64,000 nucleotides of DNA from Miscanthus floridulus (taxonomy: Eukaryota; Streptophyta; Magnoliopsida; Poales; Poaceae), in contig NC_089598.1 of the NCBI RefSeq assembly GCF_019320115.1, positions 78,804,570 through 78,868,569 of the forward strand, written 5' to 3'. Shown in pieces: positions 34,166 through 44,728 of this stretch; the stretch's first letter is position 1; every line of letters starts with the position of its first letter. Under the pieces are notes generated by a model. It made no database searches, had not been told where the DNA came from, and worked only from the letters and a program-made list of their open reading frames with translations. Position numbers and translations under genes: made by a program.

Positions 34166-34489
34166 CTACTTTAACCTTCTTTCATGTAAATATACAAGCT
34201 TGAAGTGATTTTAAGCTCAAATTGCTTACAAATGAAAAAAACACAATAAAGAACCATATATATATAGTGAACAAAATGAGATAAGACAATGGTGAAAAAT
34301 GAGAGTATGAGATTGGTAACCTTTATAACTGAAGAATCGACGGAGAAATCGAAGAAATCGACGGAGGAATCGAAGAATGGATGGAGGAACAATGGAGGCA
34401 GGGAGGAAGCAAGAACACTACAGCAGTGAGCTTCAAAATGTGCTGAGCTCGGGCTCGGGGGGAAGGAGACGGCCGGAATATAAAGGGGG

Positions 34490-34800
34490 ACCTTTAGTCC
34501 CGGTTGGTGGCTCCAACCGGGACTAAAGATAACTTTCCAATTCCGGATGCAGCCACGGCCCGGGAGTAGACCTTTACTCCCGGTTGGAGCCACCAACCGG
34601 GAGTAAAAGTATACCTTTAGTCCCGGTTAGTGGCTCCAACCGGGACTAAAGGTCCCTGCCACCTCTGTCTGGCGCAGTAGCCGTTGGGCAGGGACCTTTA
34701 GTCCCGGTTGGAGCCAACAACCGGGACTAAAGGTATTTCTAGTCCCGGGCGCAAAAAATTCCGGGACTAGAGCCCATTTTAACCGAGGATTAAAGGTATG
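34490..34800. repeat. Right subterminal inverted-repeat array of the CACTA element
   Basis: Alternating TTTAGTCCCGGTTGG and CCAACCGGGACTAAAG copies, together with one pair of the TTTACTCCCGG type, form paired hairpins next to the right terminus. The mix of both variants contrasts with the left end, where only the TTTAGTCCC type is present. Confidence 0.9.
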
Positions 34801-34816
34801 TTCTCTACTGGTGTTT

Positions 34817-35393
34817 ATGCAAGCGGTCACCGTCAGATCCAGCGCCCAACTACACAGCCGCGTCCTTGACTAGAGAGAGAGGGGTCAGTCGGTCAAGCTC
34901 CATTTGCTTTCTTAATCATGATTTTTTTTCCATTTTCTTATTGGAGCAAATACGTACGTAGTACGATCGATCGCAACGGCGGAGCTATAGTTTGAGGCTG
35001 AGAATGATGAGGCCACGGCGTTACGCGTCGTCGTCGTCTTCCCAGCGTGTCACGGTCGTCTCGTCTCAGATGCACGGCCATTTGTTTAGTCAGTGTTCAC
35101 ACCACACCTTTGTTATTTCCTTTGGAAAGTAAAAAAAAGTGCTGCACTACTACTGCATTTAGAAGAAATAGCTGACACATTCGCGTCGACAAAAAAAAAG
35201 AGAGAGAGATTAGTTAGGTTAACCCAATTGCCAATGCGCACCTATGAAGAGGTAAGGCAACCGTATCCATTGATTTGTACGTAAGCGCCGAGCCATGCCA
35301 AACAACCAAAACTTCACGCCATCACACGACTCAAGAGGAGTGTTGGGTAAGGTCAAGCTCAAGCAATCAACCGGTTACTGATTTCTAGTGATG
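34817..35393. other. Intergenic, nothing recognised
   Basis: Contains A-rich runs near 35135 and 35195. No gene, RNA or transposon end was identified. Confidence 0.4.
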
Positions 35394-35954
35394 GATTATC
35401 ACCATTCACCGTTCGAGGTGAATGATAGCACCAACTCCAGAAGGAAAAGCAGGGCTAGGTGTATTCATCCTCAACCCAGAAACTCCGGCTGTTTACATAC
35501 AGGCACAGCTTTCGATCTACAGCAGACTCGGTACGGTGCTCATGGCAGAAGCGGCAGCACTCACGCTAGCTGCTCAAGTGTCCAAACTACTGAGCATCAA
35601 CCAAGTCGATTTCCTCACTGACGATGAAGCCATGGCAAACTTTTACAACTCCAATGATCTATCCAACCCTCCACACTGGAACATCAAGCGACTCACGGCT
35701 GACGGCTACATTCTTGGAAGCTATGAAAGACTATCAATTTAAGGTCCACAAAATCCCAAGAACAATGAACAAAACGGCCAACTCTCAACAACTGTATTTT
35801 CATGTACTGCTAGTGAGCATAGCAACCTTGCTCAGTGTCCTCTAAAGTTGGCACTATCTTCTGTATGCTGGGAGCCTTATACTCTCCTCTATTTTCATGT
35901 ACGATGCTGTTAATAATTAATATAAATGGATGGCAATTATTAAAAGAAAAAAAA
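35394..35954 (+). pseudogene. 5'-truncated LINE remnant: RNase H domain and A-rich tail
   Basis: The frame from 35422 reads TPEGKAGLGVFILNPE, VLMAEAAALTLAA and NQVDFLTDDEAMA, the RNase H-like domain found at the C-terminus of grass LINE reverse transcriptases. A frameshift near 35700 moves the continuation to FKVHKIPRTMNKTAN. An A-rich tail lies at 35942-35954. An 8-bp word AAGGTCAA occurs at 35349 and 35969 but is too short and offset to prove a target duplication. It could also be a stray cellular RNase H-like fragment. Confidence 0.7.
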
Positions 35955-36129
35955 CAGAAGCAGTACGCAAGGTCAACAAACATTGCATGTCCCCTGCCCC
36001 ATTTCCATGTTTGTGTAGGGAGGAGTGTCTGCAAGCAAGACGAAACTAGCCACATCCTAATACAGGCAACCTCAACGTATTACTAATATAGTTTGATTTC
36101 ACATAGCAATATTCACGTGGACATTTGCA
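35955..36129. other. Short intergenic segment
   Basis: No feature recognised. Confidence 0.3.
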
Positions 36130-36243
36130 GCCTGTTCGTTTCGTCGTAAACGATCGTGGATTATTTACCGCTGGCTGATTTAGTGTGAGAAAAATACTGT
36201 TCCGGCTTATAATCCACGATCGTATACGAGCAAGCGAACAGGC
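36130..36243. mobile_element. Short hAT-like MITE, copy 2
   Basis: Termini GCCTGTTCGTTT and AAGCGAACAGGC are near-perfect inverted repeats. There is also an internal pair, ACGATCGTGGATTAT and ATAATCCACGATCGT, so the element is a strong hairpin. No 8-bp duplication could be confirmed. Confidence 0.75.
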
Positions 36244-37351
36244 CGTTGATGCCTGCCTGCCTGCCTGCAACGTGATGTCTCCATCTCCATCTCAACGCAG
36301 CTAGCTGCTCCTATGCATACCATACATACAGGTTGCATTGCATCCCTCTGCATGTGTCAGGAGGTAATCTACTGCCATGGATGCAGTGCAATTGCAGCAC
36401 GTTTGAAACAACAGCAGCCATATAGGAGTATTTGTTTAGCCCGCCGCACGAATCTTTTAGCAACACCTACGAGCTGCAGTTGGAGCCTACTAATTGATTT
36501 GGATCTTATATTCACAGTAACAATCATTAGAGGACTAACCGCTCTGAAAATAAACAAACCCGCCTCCGTTTCGCAACGTCCGTAAGTCTGTACAGAGCAC
36601 AGAACCACTTCATCATGGGGGGTTCGGTTTTCAGGGAACAATGACTGCGTCCCTACAGGAGATATAGTTCAGATTCAGTTTCAGTAGTGCTGTAGTATAT
36701 TGTTCAGATTCAGCAACGGGCAGTTTCAGTCTAACACGAGGTTAATTTAATAGACCCTGGATTTCAGCTGGAACTCGCAAAGACTGTGAACTCTGATACT
36801 CGTTGGAATCAATCATCATTGGATTGGATGGAATCAGCAGCCAGACGGTGTGGGAGTCGCTCTAGCACCTGAACTGCAGCAACCTCCTCCTGCTGTCGCT
36901 TCAGAATCCACATACTACTACAAGTATCCTCCTCTCATCAGCTGTCATCGTCGTCGTCATATCAACTTTACGTACTACAATTATAGTTTGGAATATCCTG
37001 AGCAGGTTGCATGGATGCCTCTCATTGCATTGCAGTGCCTCTGGTGACGTGATCGGCTTATACGTACTGTACGTCAGTCAAAAGATCCCGGAGCTCTGTT
37101 CATTTGCTGAAAAGCCAGGCTAAAAAGTATTATTCACTGATTTATTGTGAGAGGAAAACACTATTCCTTCATCGAAAACACTGATTTGTGCCACACCACA
37201 AGTGGTAAACCAAGGTGTGCCAGGCCAGGCAGCAGATTCTTACTAGGAGTACTACTATTTATGTTCTGAGTGCAGCCACGTTACGTCGTTTTGCTGCCAC
37301 TCAGTCTTGTGCCTTGAGAGTTCAGTCCAAAGGTCCAAGCACGTATATGCG
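36244..37351. other. Intergenic with one MITE fragment
   Basis: 37095-37180 is the left half of the same hAT-like MITE family (CTCTGTTCATTTGCTG with TTTATTGTGAGAGGAAAACACTATTCC-like interior). A triple CCTGCCTG run lies at 36249-36265. No gene was found. Confidence 0.5.
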
Positions 37352-37466
37352 CCCTGTTCGCTTGACTTATAAGTCGTATTTTTTCAGCTAACGGATAGTA
37401 TTTTTCTCTCATAATAAATCAGTCAATAGTACTTTCAGCCATGACTTATCGGCTGAGCGAACAGAC
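37352..37466. mobile_element. Short hAT-like MITE, copy 3
   Basis: The ends CCCTGTTCGCTTG and GAGCGAACAG are inverted. The interior is TATTTTTTCAGCTAACGGAT and AGTATTTTTCTCTCATAAT, matching copies at 19016 and 51401. Confidence 0.75.
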
Positions 37467-40229
37467 ACATGCACCTTGCGTACGTACATGTTTTCTTCTG
37501 CTCTGTCTCTATCCATGGGCATCGGTAGTACCTGATGGCTGCAATGCAAACCTGATGGTAAGAAAGCTGGTTGGGACACGGGAACATATTTGATGTCCAG
37601 GGAGGCAGGGAGCTTATGGCTGGCAATGGAATGAACGTTGCCAATGATCTTCACGTGCCATTGTAGCTATCCTGCAGTCCACATCTACTTTTTTTTTGAA
37701 CCATACAATACGGTCACCATCGTCTCTATCAACTTGAAGGAGCTAAGCTAACCAAGTTCATGATAGACAGCTCCCCGGCCAAACATTCGTCAGAAATACT
37801 AGTAGCTCGCATGAATCAAAATTCATTTTTTCACCTCTGTTTTCGTCCAATGGCTAAGCGGTTGTTCAGGGAGGCAGGGTTCAGGTGTTCCATTTCAGTG
37901 GCCATTACCAAAAGGAGGCAAAAGCTTTCAAAGCCGAATCCATCCATCTCTGAGGTCTGTCTGAGCTCCAGAGTCGCTCCGGACTCCGGAGTCCTGGATG
38001 TCCATGATGGCTTGGCTGCCGTATTCTCTGCTGAGCCATATACTGCCTGACACAGTACCGAGAGCGCATCTTCTTCCACGGGCAACCACTGAAATACAGC
38101 AGATATATAGATCCTCCTGTCGTGTGGGTGTGGGACAAACAAAGTTGCCACAATTGGCACTAGCAGACTGGACCACGGCGCGCCGGATTCGTCTGTGCTG
38201 ATCGATTCAAGTGGCAGTCATATCATGTTGCCACTGGGCCCTCATCAGAGACTGCATCGACCTGGCTGGAGGTTATTCCATTGGACCTCTCTCGAGCTAT
38301 TCGGCTGATGATTTCTACGGCTCCGGCTGAAGCTGATTTGTTGTGAGAGAAAAATATTGTATTATGACTAATAAGTGAGGCTAATAAATTCAAGCGAATC
38401 CGTTGGAAGCCATTGTCGTGGTAAGTGCACAACATGTTACCTTACCAAAAGTAATGTGTTCTTTTCTCTAGTCCTACTAGAGACTAAAACAGAAACTAAA
38501 ATGGTATTTGTTTCCAGGGAATAAAGGGGAGAAGAGAAACTACGAGGGAGGAGAGAGTGAAGGATATGGACTGTTTAGTCCCGATTAGCAGCCCCAAGAG
38601 ATGTGAAAGGAACACGCCCGAAACAGCTTTCCCCCGCAAATTTGCAAGTCGCTCGCAGCTGATCAATTAGTCGTCAGACCTACCCCTCGCCTGTCTTGTT
38701 GGCGAAGTAGCTTCTGGTTCTGGAGTCCACGAGGCCTCATGGACAATCTGCAGCTGGCATCGACTTGATCCCCACAAATTGTTTGGGGGGCAACAAATAC
38801 ATATTGATTTGGGAATTGGGAACAGGAGCAGCAAATGTGAGTCGTATCTCCATTGTCGAAGGCATCTGGAACTGGAAGGGAAAGAAAAAAAAATCTTTCT
38901 TTTCTTAGCTATATAGTTGTTGTTGATGTTATACTGCATGAATGGGTGCATAAGATGGCCAGCTTTTGATTTTTTAAGAAATCATATCTATAAAACATTC
39001 TCTGTCTATAGGTTAGGTTGTTTTATGACCCCATCCAAAATTTCATGTCCAAAATAGATTCCAGAAAGTGTCATTTTTTATCTCCCAAATGAGATACTAG
39101 TCTGGACTTAAAACTGTGGGCGGAATCATAATACAAGCTCATCTATTTATGCTGAATGTTTCAAATTATTTTTCAAAACTTCTATATATGAGTTCTAAGA
39201 AAGTTTTCAAGTTATGGTGAGTTGATTTCTAACAGCGGAAAACACATATTGCTTCGTTCCGCCAAGTATTCCAAAACTGCAGGTGGATTCTAGACAGTTG
39301 TTGACTGAATCAAAAAGTGAAAAAAGGATATAGCATTTGCTACCACCAGACCTGCATGCAAGTCAAGAAAGATTATTAACACATTCTTCTCAGAGTTTAC
39401 ATTACCAGTATATAAAATCTTTCAGAGGTTGGGATAAATGTGGTATATCGGAAATATCAGACCAAATGCAAACAAATTGTATATCTTTCGGAGGTCAGGA
39501 TAAATGAGGTCTGATATTTCTGTTGAGTTTACCTTATCACTATATAAAAATCTTTCGGAAGTCAGGATAAATGAGGCATATCAGAAATGTCAGACCACAT
39601 TCAAACAAATTGTATATAAATCTCAAATAAGTCCAAACAAAATTTAAACACGGAATATCATAAATATCAGTGGATTTCGTTTGATAAAATGAAACATCAG
39701 AAATATCGGCAGGTTTGGGCAGGAAAAAAACTGATTCTAATTAAGAAAACAAGGAGAGTATGCAGCTAAAGGTCAAGATGTCAACGCAACATAAACCGAT
39801 TTCCCTGTAAGAAAAGGCAATGTTGCAACACTTCAATTTCCAACATTCACAGTCTTGTATGCTTAAGAAAATGCTTGTAAGGCAGAGCACTGATAAACCT
39901 TTTCTGTTTAATATACATCTGCGAAGACTGATGGGAGTCAAGAACCATTTATTTCCTGAAACCCTGAACTATGTTCATCTGTCTTCTAATCCAGTACAAT
40001 GTATCCCAAAGAAGGGCATTGATTTGTTACGCCAAAAGGACTGAATCTTACGGCCCACCACCAACATGAAGAGAACAAGTAGACAAACAAAAGAATAGAG
40101 GAAAAGAAAAAAAAATGGCCCCCATTCTCATCAAGAATTGCAACCAACTAGCTGCCGGAGAGAACCTCCTGCTATGAAAAGCAATTAAGCAGCCCCTCTC
40201 GAACCTTTGCCTTACTTCCATTCTACTTG
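37467..40229. other. Intergenic between CACTA element and ZIP gene
   Basis: 38296-38400 is a diverged hAT-like MITE copy (TATTCGGCTGATGA to TTCAAGCGAATC). 39393-39480 and 39525-39618 are an imperfect direct repeat 132 bp apart, with ATCTTTCRGARGT and GGATAAATGWGG. 40064-40229 is probably the 3' UTR region of the ZIP gene. No other gene was recognised. Confidence 0.5.
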
Positions 40230-42446
40230 CTATGCCCATATGGCCAAAGACGACATAGCCATGGCACCAAGGAACAAGGCAATGTATGAGCCGACTTGAA
40301 GCCTCAGGTTACAGCTCATCCTCTTACTGAGGAAATCAGCCGCAATGAGGTCCACCAAGGCCATGTAGATCAGAATACCAGCCGATATGGAATCCAGAAT
40401 GCCCTCTACCACAAGTGCCCTCGGGCTGTTGGGGTTGTAGAACGACGCGATACCTGCCCCCACGGTGATCCCAGTAGGCGTTGTGATAGCAAAGAAGAAG
40501 GCCATAAGGAGTGCAGAAAAACTCTTGAACTGAGCCTGCATTTTGTTGGCCAATGAACAGAACACCACAAACACAACCACATCTGCTTCAAATGTTGTGT
40601 TCAAATGATAAATTGTTGATCCAAATCACAAAAGGAAGTACTAGATATTAACCTCAGAAATGCAGCCGCCCAATGCAAAGCCCTCAAAAAACTGGTGGAA
40701 GGAGAGGGCAGCAACTAGAGGCTTGATGGTGCAGGGATTCTGTGAGACGCCCAAAGATAGCCCGATGATCACCGAGTGCGATACAATCCCAAGCTCAAGA
40801 ATCTAGTAGAGAAAATAGCGTAGGGTTATTCACCATTTTGCGGATATTATTAGAATATGAATAGGCTTAGAATGTGAATGGTCTTAGCATATGAAGAGTC
40901 ATGTAACTTGTATTATAAACACTTGTTCAATGAATGGAAACTCGAGCCAGTTACTCTAACAAACATAGCAAGGTACCACATATCATATCTCCGGTTGCTG
41001 TACAAGTTACAAGAAACCTACAGAAATCAGCTCAGACGGAATTAGCATGAGAGTGATTTCATAGTATTTACTGATACATTATCACTACTTGGGGCAAGAA
41101 GCTAGAACACCTTAAGAGCATGAATGAATGCAGTTTCATACTTTCATAATGCTCTTGGCAATTAGGTGAGCAATAGGCTAGACCACGTAATTGAACATTG
41201 CTTGGTGTTATAAATCCTGTTTGTGTCTTTTGGGTCGTCCATGGTCATTGTAACTTGTAAGTTGCAGTGTTCCCTTCAATGCTCATGCTACAGATTCCTT
41301 TAAAAAAAAATAGCGCCTGCTGATCATATAGTAGGACTGATAATGCTGTTTACCATGCAATTTTACCCAAATGCATTCCAAATAAATTTAAATTTCAATG
41401 AAACTTGACCAATTTTTGTGAAAACTCAAAGATATCACATAACTTGTCCACATTTGACTAAACGAACAGGCCCAATTGTTGATGGGGTTTCACTATTCGA
41501 AGTGTCCTGGGTAATCACAGGCCAAAATTTTAGAGAGTCCACAACTCCACATGCATGCCGTATCGTCACTCTCTAGTAACAAATGTAAAGTCAGGCATTG
41601 AGCAACAAGTATAATCACTTCATCGTGCAATTGTAATATGCATTTTTTTTGTTCTGTGTTTTGAGAAGAGAGTTAGAAACGTACCTGTGAGACAACCACA
41701 TGACGAGCTTGCGACGGCTCCTCATCGTGCCCATTGTGACCGTCATCACATGGGCCGATCCCGTGGGCGTAGCTATGCCTGTGTGCCGCAGCGTGCGCGC
41801 GCATCCCCACGATGTGCATGGGGTCCTTGTGGCCTCCCCCTATGCCGCTGCCAACGCTCCCCATGAGCGAGCCGTCTCTCCCTATGCCGCTTGCGACGCT
41901 CCCCACGAGCGCGCCGTCCTCTAGCAGCGCCACGGTCACGTCGTGGCCGCTCGCATTGGCACTGGCATTGCCCGCGTCGGCGCTGTGCTGCTTGCTTTCG
42001 TACATGTGCGTGCCGACGAAGTCGAAGACGAGCGTCCCGAGCGCGGCGAGCATGGCGACGAACCCCGGGAACGGGAAGCGGCGCCACGGCGCGGCGGGGA
42101 GGCAGGGGTCCGTGAGCGCCTCGTCCGCGTCGTGCAGCATGTGGACGAAGCCCGTGGCCAGGATCACCCCGGCCGCGAACGCCTTGACGAGCACGAACGC
42201 CCCGCCGGCGGAGGGGGAGGAGGAGGAGGAGGAGGAGGCTCCTCCCCGCCCACGGCAGCGGCGGCCGACGAGCGGGATCGCGACGCCGGTCGCTCCGGCG
42301 ACGAGTATGGCCGCGACGGCCACCATCTTGAGCCCCAGCGCCGCCGCCTCGTCGCGGCACTCCGCGTCATCGGCGCCGCTATTAGACGCGCCGCAGCTCG
42401 CCGTGGAGACCGACGCTGCCGCCACCACCAAGAGAGAGAGATACAT
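40230..42446 (-). CDS. ZIP-family zinc/iron transporter, 405 aa, three exons
   Basis: Exons are 42446-41685, 40802-40653 and 40535-40230, with GT/AG borders and both junctions in phase 0. The stop TAG is at 40230-40232. The model starts at the ATG 42444-42446 ([18 protein letters not shown]), which gives a signal-peptide-like N-terminus; an upstream spliced start is discussed among the findings. Membrane segments are seen near residues 40-61, 83-104, 127-148, 258-275, 283-302, 309-330, 337-362 and 378-405. The family signature is clear: [10 protein letters not shown] (263-272) and HQFFEG with the H290/E294 pair that lines the metal path. The loop between segments 3 and 4 is histidine-rich ([19 protein letters not shown]), a presumed metal-binding loop. 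ZIP proteins move divalent metals into the cytosol. From memory it resembles IRT3/ZIP4-type members. There are no stops or indels. Likely a functional host gene. Confidence 0.93.
40803..41684 (-). other. Intron 1 of the ZIP gene (882 bp)
   Basis: Donor GTACGT at 41684 and acceptor ACTAG ending at 40803. No gene or transposon end was recognised inside. Intron 2 is 40536-40652. Confidence 0.85.
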
Positions 42447-42534
42447 GCACGCAACCGCATGCCGCGTCAAAATCACACAACGACCACGAGAGAGCGAGAG
42501 AGAGGAATCAGAATCAATTTGTTGCTCTGCTTAC

Positions 42535-42876
42535 CTGCGGCTATCTGCTGCAGGTGTGTGCGGATGTACGACGATCCCTCCATCATTCCCTACGATTCAT
42601 AGCAACGCAACAACCGAATTCTCATCAAAATCTGCGATTCCGCCTCGCGATTCAGCGGGGTAAATGTAAATGAAGGGGAAACTAACGACCACAGAAGAAC
42701 ACAGCCCAAATTTGTCGACAACAGAGGGGAAAAGAATAGCAGCGAGAAGATAAGCAATGTGGCCCGGGAAATTGCGACGGTGCAGAGCACACGCGGCGAA
42801 CCAAGGGCCGCGCCACGGACGTTCGTAGAGGATGAGACGGGAGGGAGCAGGTGGCGCGCACCTCGAAGAACGGCAT
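42535..42876 (-). other. Candidate upstream exons of the ZIP gene
   Basis: An ATG at 42874-42876 opens MPFFE up to a GAG/GTGCGC donor (exon end 42862). An acceptor TAG/GGAATG at 42589 and a donor GCAG/GTAAGC at 42535 define a 55-nt exon. Joined, these read MPFFEGMMEGSSYIRTHLQQ and onward, and an acceptor at 42416/42415 (GGCGGCAG) would keep the frame into ASVSTASC of the transporter. This could be 5' UTR with an upstream ORF or an alternative N-terminus. Confidence 0.45.
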
Positions 42877-43500
42877 CGCCGCTGCAGAGAACGCTGCTGA
42901 TGCAGAAACGGATATCCCTCTCCCGAACGAGATCGATGGATTCTTCCGATCCGCGTGGTTGCCAGCGGCCTCCATCAGACGTTTAATACGCGCGAGGGGA
43001 GGCAGAGGTGTGGGAGCCCACGGGCACGCGCCCCGCCCCCTGTTACGTCAGACGCACGGCTGGGGCGGCTAGCGGGACCCGCCGCACGACGAGGATGTCG
43101 TCATCCCTCGCGGCGCAGTGGTCAGCACGCGGAGTGGGCACGGGGCGCGGGCATTGTGGGCCACAGGAGTCAGTGGCTGGCGGGGAGGACCCGGAGTCCG
43201 GACAACGAACGAACGGTCTCTGCAGACCGGGCGCGGCGGCGTGCGGCTCCGAGCATGGAGCAACGATGTCGACACCACGGCGAGGGCTGCGCGTGGCGTC
43301 GGGCCGCCGCCGGAAGAACGAGCGACAATGCAGTAGACTGGTTGCATTTGGACTTTGCCACCGATCCTCCTGTGTGCGTGTCTAGAAACAAATCTCCTGT
43401 ATACTCGTAGGCCAGTGTACTCGAATTTCATATAGTACATCCGAACCATTCGAAAGTCGAAACATCGTCGGGGGTGTACCAGCTCACAAAGGAGACCAGC
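42877..43500. other. GC-rich region upstream of the ZIP gene
   Basis: A GC-rich stretch, probably including the ZIP promoter and transcription start. The overlapping open frames on both strands have no recognisable motif. No clear TATA box was assigned. Confidence 0.4.
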
Positions 43501-43610
43501 GCCATCTTCGTTTGGTTAAAACCGGCTGATAAGTCGGCTGAAGCTGATTTTTGTTTAGAGAAAATACCGTAGAAGCTGATAAACCAACTAATAAGTTCAA
43601 ACGAACAGGC
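43501..43610. mobile_element. Short hAT-like MITE, copy 4, followed by a half copy
   Basis: The ends CCATCTTCGTTTGG and TTCAAACGAACAGGC are inverted. The interior GGCTGATAAGTCGGCTG pairs with AGAAGCTGATAAACC. A second, right-half copy follows at 43614-43697 and ends AAGCGAACAGG. Confidence 0.65.
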
Positions 43611-43854
43611 CTAAAAGTACCGCTGGCTGAATTATTCTGAAAGAAAAATACTGTTCATCCACTAAAAAAGTACGGATTAAGTCTAAGCGAACAGGACGTA
43701 GAATTGGCAATCGCTATCATGCAAGCGAGCGCATGACAGTGGGCCTTGCCAATCATCCTTTTGTGAACCGTGATAGATTAACCAGTGACAACCACTTCAT
43801 CAATAAAAGTTAAATGTTCTATTTTATTCTCTTTGAACGAAGGTCTACTTGTAA

Positions 43855-44189
43855 GAGCATCTCCAAGAGTTTGTCAAATTTTTATGAGCAAATCTTATGA
43901 TTTGCCAACTCCCAAAATTATATGCAAGTAAAAAAGCAATCCATCTCCAAGAATTTAACATTTTTGACTTGATAAAATAAAAAAACCCGTTAACAAAATA
44001 AAGAGGCCCGCTAAACAAACGAAGAGCCCCGGATGCATACGCACGCGTATATTTACGCGCGCGGAGCAAAGATTTGCCAAGTTGTTATTGATGCCAAGTT
44101 GTTTTGCCAAGCTGTTGGAGGCTATTTTTTCTTATTTTGCTAAAATTATATAGATGCCAAGTTGAGATAGCAAACTCTTAGAGATGCTC
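43855..44189. mobile_element. Tourist-like (PIF/Harbinger) MITE with TAA duplication
   Basis: The left end is GAGCATCTCCAAGAGTTTG. The right end CAAACTCTTAGAGATGCTC is its inverse with one gap/mismatch. TAA flanks both sides (43852-43854 and 44190-44192). The 335-bp AT-rich interior is non-coding. Confidence 0.8.
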
Positions 44190-44728
44190 TAACACCAATG
44201 AGGAGACAACCACACATAGCTCCAGCCTCCAGCTATCCAAAAATGGATAGCAACCCACACAATTTAGAAACGAGATAACATGCATTCAGATCAGAATCAC
44301 GATAAAGATAGCAACCCGCACAATTTGATAGTATCAGTCCAAATCCTTTGCAAAGCTTCTCTCCATACATAAGCAGAGATAGCAAGTTGCTGATCAGTGA
44401 GCGAATGTTACATCAAAATACATCTGTTCCATGGCACCATATTGTTACTACCACAAAGTTTATAGTTTCAAGGGCCTTCTAAGGCTCATGCCAGACTACG
44501 ATAATTTTAGCTGCAGCTTCTACAGAAAGCTCAGGGGGGTGGGGGTGGGGCAGTTCAGGGTTCAGCGACTAGAGACTAGAATCTTTGTTGTGCAATGAAA
44601 AGCTCCAGGGAAAAAATGTTCAGATGCCGCTGATTCGACAAGGTGAATGGAATGTTCCATTTTCTCAGTAGCAGAAACGAGGGAAGGTATATAGCTTTAT
44701 TATCAGATCCTAGAGAAACCATGGATGA

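Larger units (their letters stand above)
21357..34813 (-). mobile_element. Complete CACTA (En/Spm) DNA transposon, 13,457 bp, TSD TTT
   Basis: The left terminus on the plus strand is CACTGGTAGAGAAC. The right terminus read on the minus strand is CACCAGTAGAGAAC. The flanks are TTT at 21354-21356 and TTT at 34814-34816, the 3-bp duplication expected of CACTA elements. Subterminal arrays of TTTAGTCCCGGTT and its inverse lie near both ends. All three recognisable genes run leftward from the right end: a small gene (32675-32125), the transposase (32036-28686) and a second gene (25871-21895). Ends are intact, while the transposase is full of stops, so mobility would require proteins supplied in trans. 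Confidence 0.95.

Noticed and set aside
35349..35976. AAGGTCAA as target duplication of the LINE remnant
   Set aside because: Only 8 bp, with 14 bp between the A-rich tail and the right copy and 45 bp before the coding remnant on the left; chance is likely.
42446..42476. ZIP start at 42476
   Set aside because: That codon is GTG; the first ATG in the unspliced frame is at 42444-42446, and an upstream spliced start is the only other option.
41812..42663. Plus-strand frames of 219 and 283 codons over the ZIP gene
   Set aside because: They are antisense to a clear ZIP transporter exon with family motifs; GC-rich coding DNA leaves the other frames open by composition.
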